Of a stretch of DNA of 64,000 bases, positions 42,175 through 50,956 are shown one piece after another. The stretch lies in NCBI RefSeq assembly GCF_017498545.1, contig NZ_CP071793.1, forward strand, positions 5,109,001 to 5,173,000, written 5' to 3'. The stretch's first letter is position 1, and the number at the start of each line of letters is the position of its first letter. This DNA is from Sulfidibacter corallicola. Lineage in GTDB: Bacteria; Acidobacteriota; Holophagae; Acanthopleuribacterales; Acanthopleuribacteraceae. Under the pieces are notes generated by a model. The model was not told the DNA's origin. It saw only the letters and a list, made by a program, of their open reading frames with translations, and did not search any database. A program made the translations under genes and the position numbers.

Positions 42175-43132
42175 GGTCTCTTCCGTGGTTCTTTCCGGCG
42201 CATCGGGGTTCCTGGGCGGATACCTTCGTCACGCCCTGGCTCGCGAGGGGCTGCCTTTGGTGACGGTCGGGCGTCGCTCGATCGCGCCGTCTTCGCCCCG
42301 AGACCGCCACATCTCCTGTGATTTGGGGAAGTCGGCACCCGAGCTGGCGTTGTCGGGCGCGGTCTATGCCGTCCACAATGCCGGCCTGGCTCATCGCCGT
42401 GCCCATTCGGACGCGGAGCGCGCGGCCTTTTTCGAGATCAACCGCGAGGGTACCCGGCGATTCCTCGCGGGATTGGATACGGGCCAGGCGCGGGTGTGCG
42501 GCCTCGTTCTGATCAGTACGGTCGCGGTCTACGGCCTGGAGGAGGGCCGCGGCATCGACGAGGACCAGTCTCTGGAAGCCGATGACCCATACGGTCGCAG
42601 CAAATGCGAGGCGGAACGACTGGCCGCAGAATGGGCCGGGGCGCGTGACGTGCCGCTCTGTATTCTGCGCTTGCCGCTCGTCGCCGGAACCCGACCTCCC
42701 GGCAACCTGGGCGCGATGATCCGGGCCATTCGTCGCGGCTACTACCTTCGCATCGGTGCCGGTAGCGGCCGGCGCTCCTGGGTCTGGGCGGCCGACGTGG
42801 CCGCATTGCTTCCGCGCGCATTGGGCCGGGCGGGGGTGTATCATCTCACCGATGGCGCGCATCCGGACTTTCTGGAAATCGAAACCGCCCTGCGCGCGCA
42901 TCTGGCCAAGCCGCGGGGGCTGGCCCTGCCTGGTGGTCCCGCGCGCATGCTTGCGAAACTGGGGGACGGATTGCATCGCCTCGGCGTTCATCGTTTCCCG
43001 TTCGATGGCCACCGATTGCGTAAAATGGAGGCCCACCTCGTGTTCAGCGATGCCCGTGCCCGGCACGAACTGGCCTGGCAGCCCCGCGAGGTTTTGCCGC
43101 ACGTCGCTCAGGTGTTTGGTGATGATGAATGA
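42164..43132 (+). CDS. NAD-dependent epimerase/dehydratase family protein
   Basis: 322 residues. Rossmann motif LSGASGFLGGYL near the N-terminus, STVAVYGL with the catalytic Ser/Thr, and DPYGRSKCEAERL with the Tyr-x-x-x-Lys pair. Paired with a WecA-like gene, it resembles sugar-nucleotide epimerases or reductases (for example UDP-sugar 4-epimerases of O-antigen loci). The start ATG lies inside the end of the glycosyltransferase gene. The specific sugar cannot be assigned. Confidence 0.85.
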   Translation: MGAEVSSVVLSGASGFLGGYLRHALAREGLPLVTVGRRSIAPSSPRDRHISCDLGKSAPELALSGAVYAVHNAGLAHRRAHSDAERAAFFEINREGTRRFLAGLDTGQARVCGLVLISTVAVYGLEEGRGIDEDQSLEADDPYGRSKCEAERLAAEWAGARDVPLCILRLPLVAGTRPPGNLGAMIRAIRRGYYLRIGAGSGRRSWVWAADVAALLPRALGRAGVYHLTDGAHPDFLEIETALRAHLAKPRGLALPGGPARMLAKLGDGLHRLGVHRFPFDGHRLRKMEAHLVFSDARARHELAWQPREVLPHVAQVFGDDE

Positions 43133-44162
43133 ATGGATGATTCCCTCGATGGTCTTTGTGGTGTCCATGCTGGGCACCGGCTGGTTGGCGGTGTTCCTGC
43201 GTCGCCGGGGCCAGGTGGATGTGCCGAACGAACGCTCCTCCCACCGGGTGCCGACCCCGCGCGGCGGTGGATTGGCCGTGATTTTCGCCCTGGTCCTGGG
43301 CTTCGAAGTCACCCGCTTCGTCGATCAACTGCCGTTCGACGGCTTTTTCTATGTCGCCCTGGCCCTGGTCAGTTTGATGGGCTACCTGGACGACAAATAC
43401 CGGCTCTCACCGATGTTGCGGTTGGTGATCTATTTCTCCGCCGCCGCCATCATCACCTTCTCGCGCAGTTGGATCGATCTCATTCCCCTGCCGCCGCCGT
43501 TCAACCTCGACTGGGGCTGGTGGCGTTATCCCATGTCCATGATCTGGATCGTGGGTGTCCTGAACCTCACCAACTTCCTCGACGGCATCGACGGCTATCT
43601 CGGGGTTCAAACCGTGATCGTCGGTTTGGGCCTGTGCCTGCTCTTCCAAACCGAGACCGCGCTTCAGATCGGCATGATCCTGATAGCCGCGGCACTGGGG
43701 TTCCTGGTCCACAACTGGCACCCGGCCAAAATTTTCCTGGGCGACGTGGGTTCGGTTTCCCTGGGCTTCATCTTTGCCGTAACTCCCTTTTATCTCGGCG
43801 GTGGGCCGATCGAGTATCGCGTCTTTCTGGTGGGCATGCTGCTCTGGTTTTTCCTGTCCGATGGAACCTTCACCATCGTGCGCCGGCTCATCGCGGGCGA
43901 AAAGATCTGGAACCCCCACCACAAGCACCTCTACCAGCGATTGACCGAGGTCGGCTGGAGCCATCGCCGCATCGTGGCGGTCGTGTTGGCGATGCAGGTG
44001 ACGGTTCTCGTCAGCCTGCAGCATTTCGCCGCCCGGCCAGGATTTGGTCAATGGTGGGTGGTGGCCTTGGTCTTCGTGTTGTTTGGATGCTATTTCGGTC
44101 TCGTGCTGGCGGTCGAAGCCCGTCACAAGCGCCGCAAAAAGGTGGCCGATTCAGGGTCCTAG
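43122..44162 (+). CDS. WecA/MraY-family undecaprenyl-phosphate sugar-1-phosphate transferase
   Basis: 346 residues with about ten hydrophobic segments. It attaches the first sugar phosphate to undecaprenyl phosphate and so initiates a glycan chain. Seen: GYLDDKYRLSP with the Asp pair, NLTNFLDGIDG, and HNWHPAKIFLGDVGS, the three catalytic cytosolic loops of the family. The C-terminal HHKHLYQRL matches the His-rich HxHxH-like motif. Start at 43122 or 43125 overlaps the epimerase stop. With WecB/WecC products elsewhere in the window it suits GlcNAc-1-P initiation, but QuiNAc or FucNAc types (WbpL-like) are also possible. Confidence 0.92.
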   Translation: MMNEWMIPSMVFVVSMLGTGWLAVFLRRRGQVDVPNERSSHRVPTPRGGGLAVIFALVLGFEVTRFVDQLPFDGFFYVALALVSLMGYLDDKYRLSPMLRLVIYFSAAAIITFSRSWIDLIPLPPPFNLDWGWWRYPMSMIWIVGVLNLTNFLDGIDGYLGVQTVIVGLGLCLLFQTETALQIGMILIAAALGFLVHNWHPAKIFLGDVGSVSLGFIFAVTPFYLGGGPIEYRVFLVGMLLWFFLSDGTFTIVRRLIAGEKIWNPHHKHLYQRLTEVGWSHRRIVAVVLAMQVTVLVSLQHFAARPGFGQWWVVALVFVLFGCYFGLVLAVEARHKRRKKVADSGS

Positions 44163-44474
44163 CGCGGCGTGAATCGAAACGGTCGCGGTCCATCGCGATC
44201 CGCTTTTTCACTCCCGCGGTGGGACGGGTGCAACCGTGCGGGCTTCGTGTTAGCATAATTTCTCCCGGAATTTCCAACTTCAAACGGTCCGCGGCCCGAT
44301 GGGCCAGGCGATTCCGGCGTTGCGACAGAAATATGGAAGCCCTCGGATTCGGGATACGTTTCGTTCCAAAGAACCCGGGTTTTCTCACCAGGGATTTCAC
44401 GCTCTCTTCGCCGCACCAAGTTGTCGAGTGCCGGTCGCGGCGATCGAGCGATTCAGATCACGGGATGGTAGGTC
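44163..44474. other. Gap between WecA-like and manC genes
   Basis: 312 bases with no recognised gene or repeat. A TTAGCATAATTT stretch near 44250-44262 is the only AT-rich patch and may carry a promoter -10 box for the downstream gene. Confidence 0.3.
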
Positions 44475-45908
44475 ATGGCTTTTTATTCGGTGGTATTGGC
44501 GGGCGGAGGTGGAACGCGGCTCTGGCCGGTTTCCACACGGCACGCGCCCAAACCGTTCCGGTCTTTTTTGGGTCCCGACAGGCCCACGCTGTTTCGGATG
44601 ACGATCGATCGCGCCTTGCGAAGTGCCGTCCCGAAAGCGCTGCGGGTCGTGTGTGCGCCCCATCTCAGTCCCCTGGTCGGCTTCGAGCTGGAACAACTGG
44701 GTTTCGCCTCGTCCTCGGTGGTCATCGAGGAGCCGGAACCGCGCAACACCGGTCCGGCCGTGTTGTTGGCCGCGTTGCACCTGGTAAGCCAGGATCCCCA
44801 GGCGGTGATGGCCGTGTTGCCGGCCGATCACCTCATTCGCCGCGAGGCCGACTACGACCGCGCCATCGCGCTCGCCGCCCGCGCGGCCGAGGATCGCAGG
44901 GTGGTTTTGCTGGGTCTGGTGCCCGACCGGCCCGAGACCGGCTTCGGCTACATCGAGAGCGAGCCCGGCGCGGCGCCGTTTCAACCCGTTCCGGTGCGGC
45001 GCTTCGTGGAGAAGCCGGACGCCCAAAAGGCTCGCGCCTTCGTGGAGTCGGGGCACTATTTCTGGAATTCGGGCATCTTCGTTTTTCGGGCCGATGTGGT
45101 CATCGAAGAGTTCGCGCGCTTCCAACCGGACATGGTCCGTGCGATGAAGGCCTTTTTGGCGGGCGACACATCGGCCTTCGCCCGGTGCGTCGACCTGTCC
45201 TTCGATTACGCGGTCCTCGAGCACAGCGAGCGGGTCACCGTCATCCCGGTGGACCTGGGCTGGAGCGACGTGGGCAACTGGTGGGCGGTTCACGAGCAAT
45301 TTCCCCTGGACGAGTCCGGCAACAGCGCCCGCGGGTCGGTGGTGTCGCGCGACAGCCGCAATTGTCACCTGCACGCCGAGACGCGACCACTGGTAGTGCT
45401 GGGCATGGAGAATGCCGTGGTGGTGGAAAGCCAGGCGGGTGTCCTCGTCGCGGGTTCCCAGTGGATGCAGGAGGTGCGCGAGGCCGTCGACGACCTGCCG
45501 GTGGCGACGCCGTCTTCGGAGCCCGACGACGCGCCGGTCATCGAAGGAGAACACTGTCGACCCTGGGGTCGGTTTCGTATCCTGGATCAGGGTCCTGGCT
45601 TTAAAACCAAGCGGTTGGACGTGCTGCCCGGTCGCCGCACGTCGCTGCAGAAACACGACTATCGAGCCGAGAACTGGATCGTCACCTCCGGCCTGGCTCG
45701 GGTCACGCGCGGTGACGAGGTCTTCGAACTGAAAACCGGCGAAACCACCCACATTCCGGTCGGGTGCATTCACCGCATCGAGAATCCCGGGCAGGAGATG
45801 CTGTCCCTCGTCGAGGTTCAGGCCGGCGAACGGCTGCTGGAAAGCGACGTGCACCGCATTGCCGACGATTACGGTCGGGCCCCGGCGGAATGTGCCACAT
45901 CCTCTTGA
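44475..45908 (+). CDS. manC: Mannose-1-phosphate guanylyltransferase / mannose-6-phosphate isomerase
   Basis: 477 residues, bifunctional-type length. The N-terminal nucleotidyltransferase has AGGGGTRLWPVSTRHAPKPF (GTP-binding signature), then PADHLI, and FVEKPDAQKA. It makes GDP-mannose from Man-1-P. The C-terminal cupin (about 360-470) is the type II isomerase domain. Its usual LQxHxHRxEHW metal motif reads LQKHDYRAENW, so the second His is Tyr and the last His is Asn; the later IPVGCIHRIEN is intact. Isomerase activity is therefore doubtful. Supplies GDP-Man for the surrounding glycan genes. Confidence 0.9.
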   Translation: MAFYSVVLAGGGGTRLWPVSTRHAPKPFRSFLGPDRPTLFRMTIDRALRSAVPKALRVVCAPHLSPLVGFELEQLGFASSSVVIEEPEPRNTGPAVLLAALHLVSQDPQAVMAVLPADHLIRREADYDRAIALAARAAEDRRVVLLGLVPDRPETGFGYIESEPGAAPFQPVPVRRFVEKPDAQKARAFVESGHYFWNSGIFVFRADVVIEEFARFQPDMVRAMKAFLAGDTSAFARCVDLSFDYAVLEHSERVTVIPVDLGWSDVGNWWAVHEQFPLDESGNSARGSVVSRDSRNCHLHAETRPLVVLGMENAVVVESQAGVLVAGSQWMQEVREAVDDLPVATPSSEPDDAPVIEGEHCRPWGRFRILDQGPGFKTKRLDVLPGRRTSLQKHDYRAENWIVTSGLARVTRGDEVFELKTGETTHIPVGCIHRIENPGQEMLSLVEVQAGERLLESDVHRIADDYGRAPAECATSS

Positions 45909-46134
45909 TTTCCTGTCGGCTTCGCAGGGTTCCGCGTTCGTGTGAGATCTCCGTGAAAAAGCGGTGCGTGCCTTGAAATGGATCGCGAAACGCGGAGAGA
46001 ATACGAGCGGCTTAACGGCTCCAGGCCTTGAACAACAAGATCTGGGCGGCCTTTCACACGCCTGGCGGTAGTGACGGAAAGCCAATGGCGCGCACGCGTC
46101 GTTTTACCCGATTGCGAAGAGGAGTACCGAGAAG

Positions 46135-47505
46135 ATGCTGAACATCCTGGGAATTGGGGCCGGGTACGTGGGGGGTCCCACGATGGCGGTCATCGCCGAC
46201 AAGTGCCCGGAACACAAGGTGACCGTGGTCGATATCAACGCCGAAAAGATTGCGGCGTGGAATTCCGATCACCTGCCGATCTTCGAGCCGGGACTCGATG
46301 CTCTCATCGAACGGGTGCGTGGGCGCAACCTGTTCTTTTCTACCGAGATCGATGAAGAAATCCGCAAGGCCGACTTGATTTTCGTGTCGGTCAACACCCC
46401 GACCAAGACCTACGGACAGGGTGCCGGCCTGGCGGCCGACCTGATGTACTGGGAGAAGACCGCGCGTCAGATTCGCGCGAATGCGACCGGCCCCAAGATC
46501 GTCATCGAGAAATCGACCGTGCCGGTGCGGACGGCCGTCGCCATGGAGCGGATTCTCAACGAAAAGGATTCGCCCATTCACTTCGACGTCTTGTCCTGCC
46601 CCGAATTTTTGGCGGAAGGTACCGCGATCCGCGATTTGGAAGTACCCGATCGCGTGTTGATCGGCGGACGCCACGACACCGACTCCGGCCGCGAGGCCAT
46701 GAAGAAGCTGAGCGATATCTTTCGTCACTGGGTGCCCGAGGAGCGCATCATCCACTCCAACATTTGGAGTGCGGAGCTTTCCAAGCTGGCCTCCAACGCC
46801 TTTTTGGCGCAACGCGTGTCCTCGATCAACGCGATTTCCGCGATTTGCGAGAAGACCGAAGCCGACATCAACGAGGTCAGCCGCGCCATCGGTTTGGATC
46901 AGCGCATCGGCCCGCATTTTCTCAAGTCCTCGGTCGGCTTCGGCGGTAGCTGTTTCAAGAAGGACCTGCTCAACCTGGTGTACCTCTGCCAGTTTTACGG
47001 GTTGGAGGAAGCGGCCGAGTACTGGATGTGGGTCGTGAAATTCAACGATCACCAGATGAACCGGTTCGTCGACCGCATCCTCAAAAAGATGTTCAACACC
47101 ATCAACGGCAAGCGAATCGTGCTGTTCGGCTTCGCGTTCAAGGCCAACACCGGCGACACGCGGGAATCGCCCGCGATCTACGTGACCAAACGCCTGCTGG
47201 AGGAGCGCGCCGAGGTGGTCGTCACCGATCCCCGTGCGTTGGACAACGCGCGACGGGATTTGGAGGGCATGCCCGTCACCTTCGCCGAAGACCCCTACGA
47301 GGCCGTGCGTGGGGCCCATGCGATCGCGGTCATGACCGAGTGGGATCTCTACAGGGACTTGGACTACCAGCGCATCTACGATGTCATGGAAAAACCGGCC
47401 TTCGTATTCGATGGTCGAAACATCTTGGATCACAAGGGTTTGTACGAGATGGGCTACCACGTCTTTCCCATCGGCAAAAAGGCCCTCAGCCATTTCGATC
47501 GTTGA
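46135..47505 (+). CDS. UDP-glucose 6-dehydrogenase
   Basis: 456 residues. Oxidises UDP-glucose to UDP-glucuronate with two NAD. Seen: NILGIGAGYVGGPTMAVIA, EPGLDALIE, VSVNTPTKTYG, IVIEKSTVPV, SCPEFLAEGTAI, and the active site SVGFGGSCFKKD with C273, then FGFAFKANTGDTRESPA. The PTKTYGQGAGLAADLMYWE stretch and the extra length resemble the eukaryote-type UGDH subgroup rather than the shorter bacterial Ugd. It ends the 41-47.5 kb polysaccharide cluster, though 226 bases after manC, so it may have its own promoter. Confidence 0.95.
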   Translation: MLNILGIGAGYVGGPTMAVIADKCPEHKVTVVDINAEKIAAWNSDHLPIFEPGLDALIERVRGRNLFFSTEIDEEIRKADLIFVSVNTPTKTYGQGAGLAADLMYWEKTARQIRANATGPKIVIEKSTVPVRTAVAMERILNEKDSPIHFDVLSCPEFLAEGTAIRDLEVPDRVLIGGRHDTDSGREAMKKLSDIFRHWVPEERIIHSNIWSAELSKLASNAFLAQRVSSINAISAICEKTEADINEVSRAIGLDQRIGPHFLKSSVGFGGSCFKKDLLNLVYLCQFYGLEEAAEYWMWVVKFNDHQMNRFVDRILKKMFNTINGKRIVLFGFAFKANTGDTRESPAIYVTKRLLEERAEVVVTDPRALDNARRDLEGMPVTFAEDPYEAVRGAHAIAVMTEWDLYRDLDYQRIYDVMEKPAFVFDGRNILDHKGLYEMGYHVFPIGKKALSHFDR

Positions 47506-47794
47506 GGGACCTGGCATCCCGACACCCTGAACGCCGAGGGGCGGGGCACTCCGAATGCAGGGGCCCGGTCTCGGATCGTGCGATGGTGCGATCCGGGTCG
47601 CACGCGGGTCCCAACCGGCATGGAACCCAGCCCTTTGGCGCCACACCGAGTTGAGCCTCGAAAGGACGTCGCGTGCGGGCCCCGGCGCCCCGGCAATCGG
47701 GGCTTGTGATGAAGCGCGGTATACTCCATCATAGTGCGAATGAACGCAAACCCTTGCGCTGGAGTGGGACGCGTAGCGGAGCCGGGGGATATCG

Positions 47795-48562
47795 ATGATG
47801 GCGCGAAAACGAATGCTCCTTGTCGTGTTTTTGGTGGTTGGCTGCCCGTGGATCCTTGCCGGAGAAATCAAGGTGGCGGTGGCCTCCAACTTCACGGCTC
47901 CGATGAAGGAGATCGCGGCGGCCTTCGAACGATCTTCCGGCCATCGAGTGACCTTGTCGTTCGGATCCTCTGGTAAATTTTTCGCGCAGATCAAACACGG
48001 TGCCCCCTTTCAGGTGTTTTTCTCGGCCGATCGGGCCAAGCCGGAAGCGCTGGAGAAGGCGGGGCTGGTCGTCCCGGAAAGCCGGTTTACCTACGCCGTG
48101 GGAGCCCTCGCGCTTTGGTCGGTCAGGCCTGGATACGTCGACGATGACTCGGCCCGATTGAAAAAGGGGGACTTCCGGAAACTGGCGCTGGCCAATCCCA
48201 AGCTGGCCCCCTACGGGATGGCCGCCGTGGAAGTCCTGCAAAACCTGAAGCTGAAAGAGGCCACCCAGGCGAAGTGGGTCTACGGCGAGAACATTTCGCA
48301 AACCTACCAATTCGTGGGCTCGGGCAATGCCGAGCTGGGCTTTGTGGCCGTTTCGCAGATCATGGATAAAGGGCGGATCGCCAAGGGTTTCGCTTGGATC
48401 GTTCCCGGTGAACTGCACGATCCGATCCGCCAGGATGCGGTCCTCCTGAAGCGAGGTGCCCACAGCGATGCGGCGCGCGCGCTGTTGCATTTTGTTCGCG
48501 GCGAAAAAGCGGCGCAGATCCTCCAATCCTACGGCTACAAGACCCTGGCCGACGTGAATTGA
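47795..48562 (+). CDS. modA: Molybdate ABC transporter substrate-binding protein
   Basis: 255 residues. A signal peptide (RKRMLLVVFLVVGCPWILA) precedes the mature start GEIKVAVASNFTAPMKEIAA, typical of ModA. LSFGSSGKFFAQIKHGAPF holds the Ser residues that bind the oxyanion, and VFFSADRAKPEALEKAGL follows. It captures molybdate or tungstate in the periplasm and delivers it to ModBC. A GC residue pair in the leader could mimic a lipobox, but the spacing favours normal cleavage after LAG. First of modA-modB-modC (13-base gap, then overlap). No clear ModE box or molybdenum-cofactor riboswitch was found upstream. Confidence 0.95.
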   Translation: MMARKRMLLVVFLVVGCPWILAGEIKVAVASNFTAPMKEIAAAFERSSGHRVTLSFGSSGKFFAQIKHGAPFQVFFSADRAKPEALEKAGLVVPESRFTYAVGALALWSVRPGYVDDDSARLKKGDFRKLALANPKLAPYGMAAVEVLQNLKLKEATQAKWVYGENISQTYQFVGSGNAELGFVAVSQIMDKGRIAKGFAWIVPGELHDPIRQDAVLLKRGAHSDAARALLHFVRGEKAAQILQSYGYKTLADVN

Positions 48563-48575
48563 TCCAGGTGGGCCC

Positions 48576-49271
48576 ATGAGTTTTTCCGAAGCGGATATCG
48601 CTGCCATCTGGCTGACCCTGCGTTTGGCCACCACCGTGACCCTCGTGTTGATGGTCATCGGCACCCCGATCGCCTGGTGGTTGGCGCGAACCCGGTCCTG
48701 GTGGAAAGGGCCCGTGGGTGCCGTGGTGGCCTTGCCGCTGGTGCTGCCGCCGACGGTGTTGGGATTCTATCTCCTGGTGGCCATGGGACCGAACGGGCCC
48801 ATCGGGCAGGTGACCCAAAGCCTGGGATTGGGTACCTTGCCCTTCACCTTCTGGGGCCTGGTGGTGGGATCGGTGTTTTATTCCATGCCCTTTGTCGTGC
48901 AACCGATTCAAAACGCCATCGAGGCCTTGGGTGAACGCCCGTTGGAAGTGGCAGCCACCCTCAGGGCCGGGCCTTGGGACCGTTTTTTTACCGTCGTCCT
49001 ACCCCTGGCCAAGCCAGGCTTCCTGACGGCGGCCATTCTCGGGTTCGCCCACACCGTCGGTGAGTTCGGGGTCGTCTTGATGATCGGCGGCAACATTCCG
49101 GGCGAGACCCGCGTGGTGTCGGTTCAGATCTACGACCACGTCGAAGCGCTGGAATACGCGCAGGCCCACGCCCTTTCCGGTGCGATGGTGATCTTTTCCT
49201 TTGTGGTGCTGCTGGTGGTTTATGGGTACCAGCGCATGCAGGCGCCACTGGGCATGAAGTACAGGGTTTGA
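48576..49271 (+). CDS. modB: Molybdate ABC transporter permease
   Basis: 231 residues, about five to six hydrophobic segments. The membrane part begins with LTLRLATTVTLVLMVIGTP; the coupling loop with AATLRAGPWDRFFTVVLPLAKPG is the EAA motif of ModB. PLVLPPTVLGFYLL and TVGEFGVVLMIGGNIPGET are diagnostic for the family. Sits 13 bases after modA; its TGA overlaps the TTG start assumed for modC. Confidence 0.95.
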   Translation: MSFSEADIAAIWLTLRLATTVTLVLMVIGTPIAWWLARTRSWWKGPVGAVVALPLVLPPTVLGFYLLVAMGPNGPIGQVTQSLGLGTLPFTFWGLVVGSVFYSMPFVVQPIQNAIEALGERPLEVAATLRAGPWDRFFTVVLPLAKPGFLTAAILGFAHTVGEFGVVLMIGGNIPGETRVVSVQIYDHVEALEYAQAHALSGAMVIFSFVVLLVVYGYQRMQAPLGMKYRV

Positions 49272-50383
49272 TCTTGAACACGCCTTCGGTGGACGCGAAC
49301 AGGATTCACGCGCGCTTCTCCTTGGATTACCCCGACGCGAAAGGGCCCGCCTTTTCTCTCGACGTGGATGTGACGGTGCCAGGGAATGGGATCACGATCA
49401 TTTTCGGCCAGTCGGGCTCGGGAAAAACCACGTTTCTTCGTTGCGTGGCCGGCCTGGAAAAACCGGATCGGGGACGGTTGGCGGTCAATGGAGACATCTG
49501 GCAGAGCGAGACCACCTTCTTGCCCACCCACAAACGTCCATTGGGTTATGTCTTTCAGGAATCCAGCCTCTTTCCCCACCTGACGGCCAAGGGCAACCTG
49601 GCCTATGCCCTGAAACGTTCCGGATCGGCGGTCACGAGCGAGCTGTACGATCGCGTCATGGGCATCATGGGGATCGAGCCCGTGCTGCAGCGCTATCCCG
49701 ATCGGTTGTCCGGCGGGGAGCGCCAGCGGGTGGCGATCGCCCGGGCACTGCTGATTCAGCCTCGGCTGTTGCTGATGGACGAGCCCTTGGCCTCCCTCGA
49801 TGCCGCCCGCAAACAGGAGATTCTGCCCTACCTGGAACGGCTGCGATCCACTTTCGACATCCCCGTGCTCTACGTCAGCCACGCGATGGACGAAGTGGCG
49901 CGATTGGCTGACCACACGGTGGTGTTGGATCAGGGGCGGGTCGTCGCCCAGGGCAATCTGACCGAGGTGTTTTCCCGCATCGATTTGCCGATGCGCTTCG
50001 GCGACGAAACCGGCGTCGTTCTGAAAGGCCGCGTGGTTGAACGGGATACTCGGTGGCATTTGAGTCGGGTCGCCTTCGACGGCGGCGAGCTATGGGTTCG
50101 CGACGGCGGCGATGCGCTCGACCGGTGGGTCCGGGTTCGGGTGTTGGCCAAGGATGTGAGCCTGGCTTTGGCGTCTCACGGCGACACCAGTATCCTCAAC
50201 CGGCTTCCGGTCGAGGTGGCGGAGTTGTCGCAGGACCAGGACGAAGCGATCGCGCTGGTTCGTTTGAAGACGGGGCCGGCGTACCTGATCGCCCGCGTCA
50301 CCCAAAGATCCGTGCACCAATTGAAGCTCGAACCCGGCAAACGCCTGTGGGCCCAGATCAAATCGGTGGCCATCGTTCGGTAG
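49268..50383 (+). CDS. modC: Molybdate ABC transporter ATPase
   Basis: 371 residues, normal ModC length. Walker A FGQSGSGKTT, Q-loop VFQESSLFPHL, signature LSGGERQRVAIARAL, Walker B LLLMDEPLASLD, and H-loop YVSHAMDEVARL. The C-terminal ~65 residues form a MOP/TOBE-type regulatory domain (ILNRLPVEVAEL onward) that can bind molybdate. The start is uncertain: TTG at 49268 overlaps the modB stop; another TTG (49274) or a GTG (49289) could serve. No downstream moa gene is attached. Confidence 0.94.
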   Translation: MILNTPSVDANRIHARFSLDYPDAKGPAFSLDVDVTVPGNGITIIFGQSGSGKTTFLRCVAGLEKPDRGRLAVNGDIWQSETTFLPTHKRPLGYVFQESSLFPHLTAKGNLAYALKRSGSAVTSELYDRVMGIMGIEPVLQRYPDRLSGGERQRVAIARALLIQPRLLLMDEPLASLDAARKQEILPYLERLRSTFDIPVLYVSHAMDEVARLADHTVVLDQGRVVAQGNLTEVFSRIDLPMRFGDETGVVLKGRVVERDTRWHLSRVAFDGGELWVRDGGDALDRWVRVRVLAKDVSLALASHGDTSILNRLPVEVAELSQDQDEAIALVRLKTGPAYLIARVTQRSVHQLKLEPGKRLWAQIKSVAIVR

Positions 50384-50430
50384 GCTGGTGCCTGTAGGTG
50401 GTGGAAAATTTTTATAGCCGACCAACTATT

Positions 50431-50474
50431 CAAAATGGGAAAAGGGCGGCAGGTATCGATTTGCTTACCGCCCT
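50431..50474 (-). terminator. Intrinsic terminator of the RHS/immunity unit
   Basis: AGGGCGG (50443-50449) and CCGCCCT (50468-50474) form a 7-bp stem. Read on the minus strand it is followed by TTTTCCCATTTT. It lies 12 bases after the stop of the immunity gene and faces modC, so it would end the minus-strand transcript; the plus side lacks a T-run. Confidence 0.6.
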
Positions 50475-50485
50475 CTGCCTATAGA

Positions 50486-50956
50486 TCATGCATCGAGCAG
50501 GTTTGAGAGCCGGATTTCGAGTGCACCGTAGCCGGAAATCCCATCTTCTGGTAGTAATTCGGCCTCGGCTTTTTCAATCAAACTGCATTCGATTTCCTGG
50601 TCTAAATCATGTTCGGAGTAAGTTATTCGATAATGTTTTCCTGAGATATCGTCAGTTCGCACGAACGACGGGACAGGCCAGTCCGCTCGGTTCCAGGATG
50701 GAATTGGTCCGATGACATGCCAATCTCCGTTGAAAAAACCTAAGTCTCCAAAATGCCTTATCCAAAATGCGTCATGAGGTTTCTTATCCTGAACTTCGGA
50801 TAGGGCCGGAACTGTTTGGTACTTTCCCGGAAAGAAATAACCCAAAATGCCTCCGACTTTTACGGTCCTGACAACAAGGCCGGTACCATATCCAGACGTT
50901 CGAAGTGGGACCGCGAAAAAATCGCCCTCTTTATAAGGTACCTTTCTCCTCGGCAT
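50486..50956 (-). CDS. Imm26-like immunity protein
   Basis: 156 residues. YKEGDFFAVPLRTSGYGTGLVVR at the N-terminus, LGYFFPGKY, and RHFGDLGFFNGDWHVIGPIPSWNRADWPVPSF match the Imm26 immunity family by block order. Such proteins sit next to polymorphic toxins and bind or block them. Its ATG shares one base with the RHS stop (TAATG), so it is translated together with the toxin tip. AT content is higher than in the surrounding genes, as is usual for exchangeable toxin-immunity tips. No signal peptide: acts in the cytosol. Confidence 0.82.
   Translation of the reverse strand: MPRRKVPYKEGDFFAVPLRTSGYGTGLVVRTVKVGGILGYFFPGKYQTVPALSEVQDKKPHDAFWIRHFGDLGFFNGDWHVIGPIPSWNRADWPVPSFVRTDDISGKHYRITYSEHDLDQEIECSLIEKAEAELLPEDGISGYGALEIRLSNLLDA

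Noticed and set aside
47506..47794. Molybdenum-cofactor riboswitch or ModE operator upstream of modA
   Set aside because: I looked for both patterns in the leader and found no convincing match; only a TATACT hexamer without a good -35 box.
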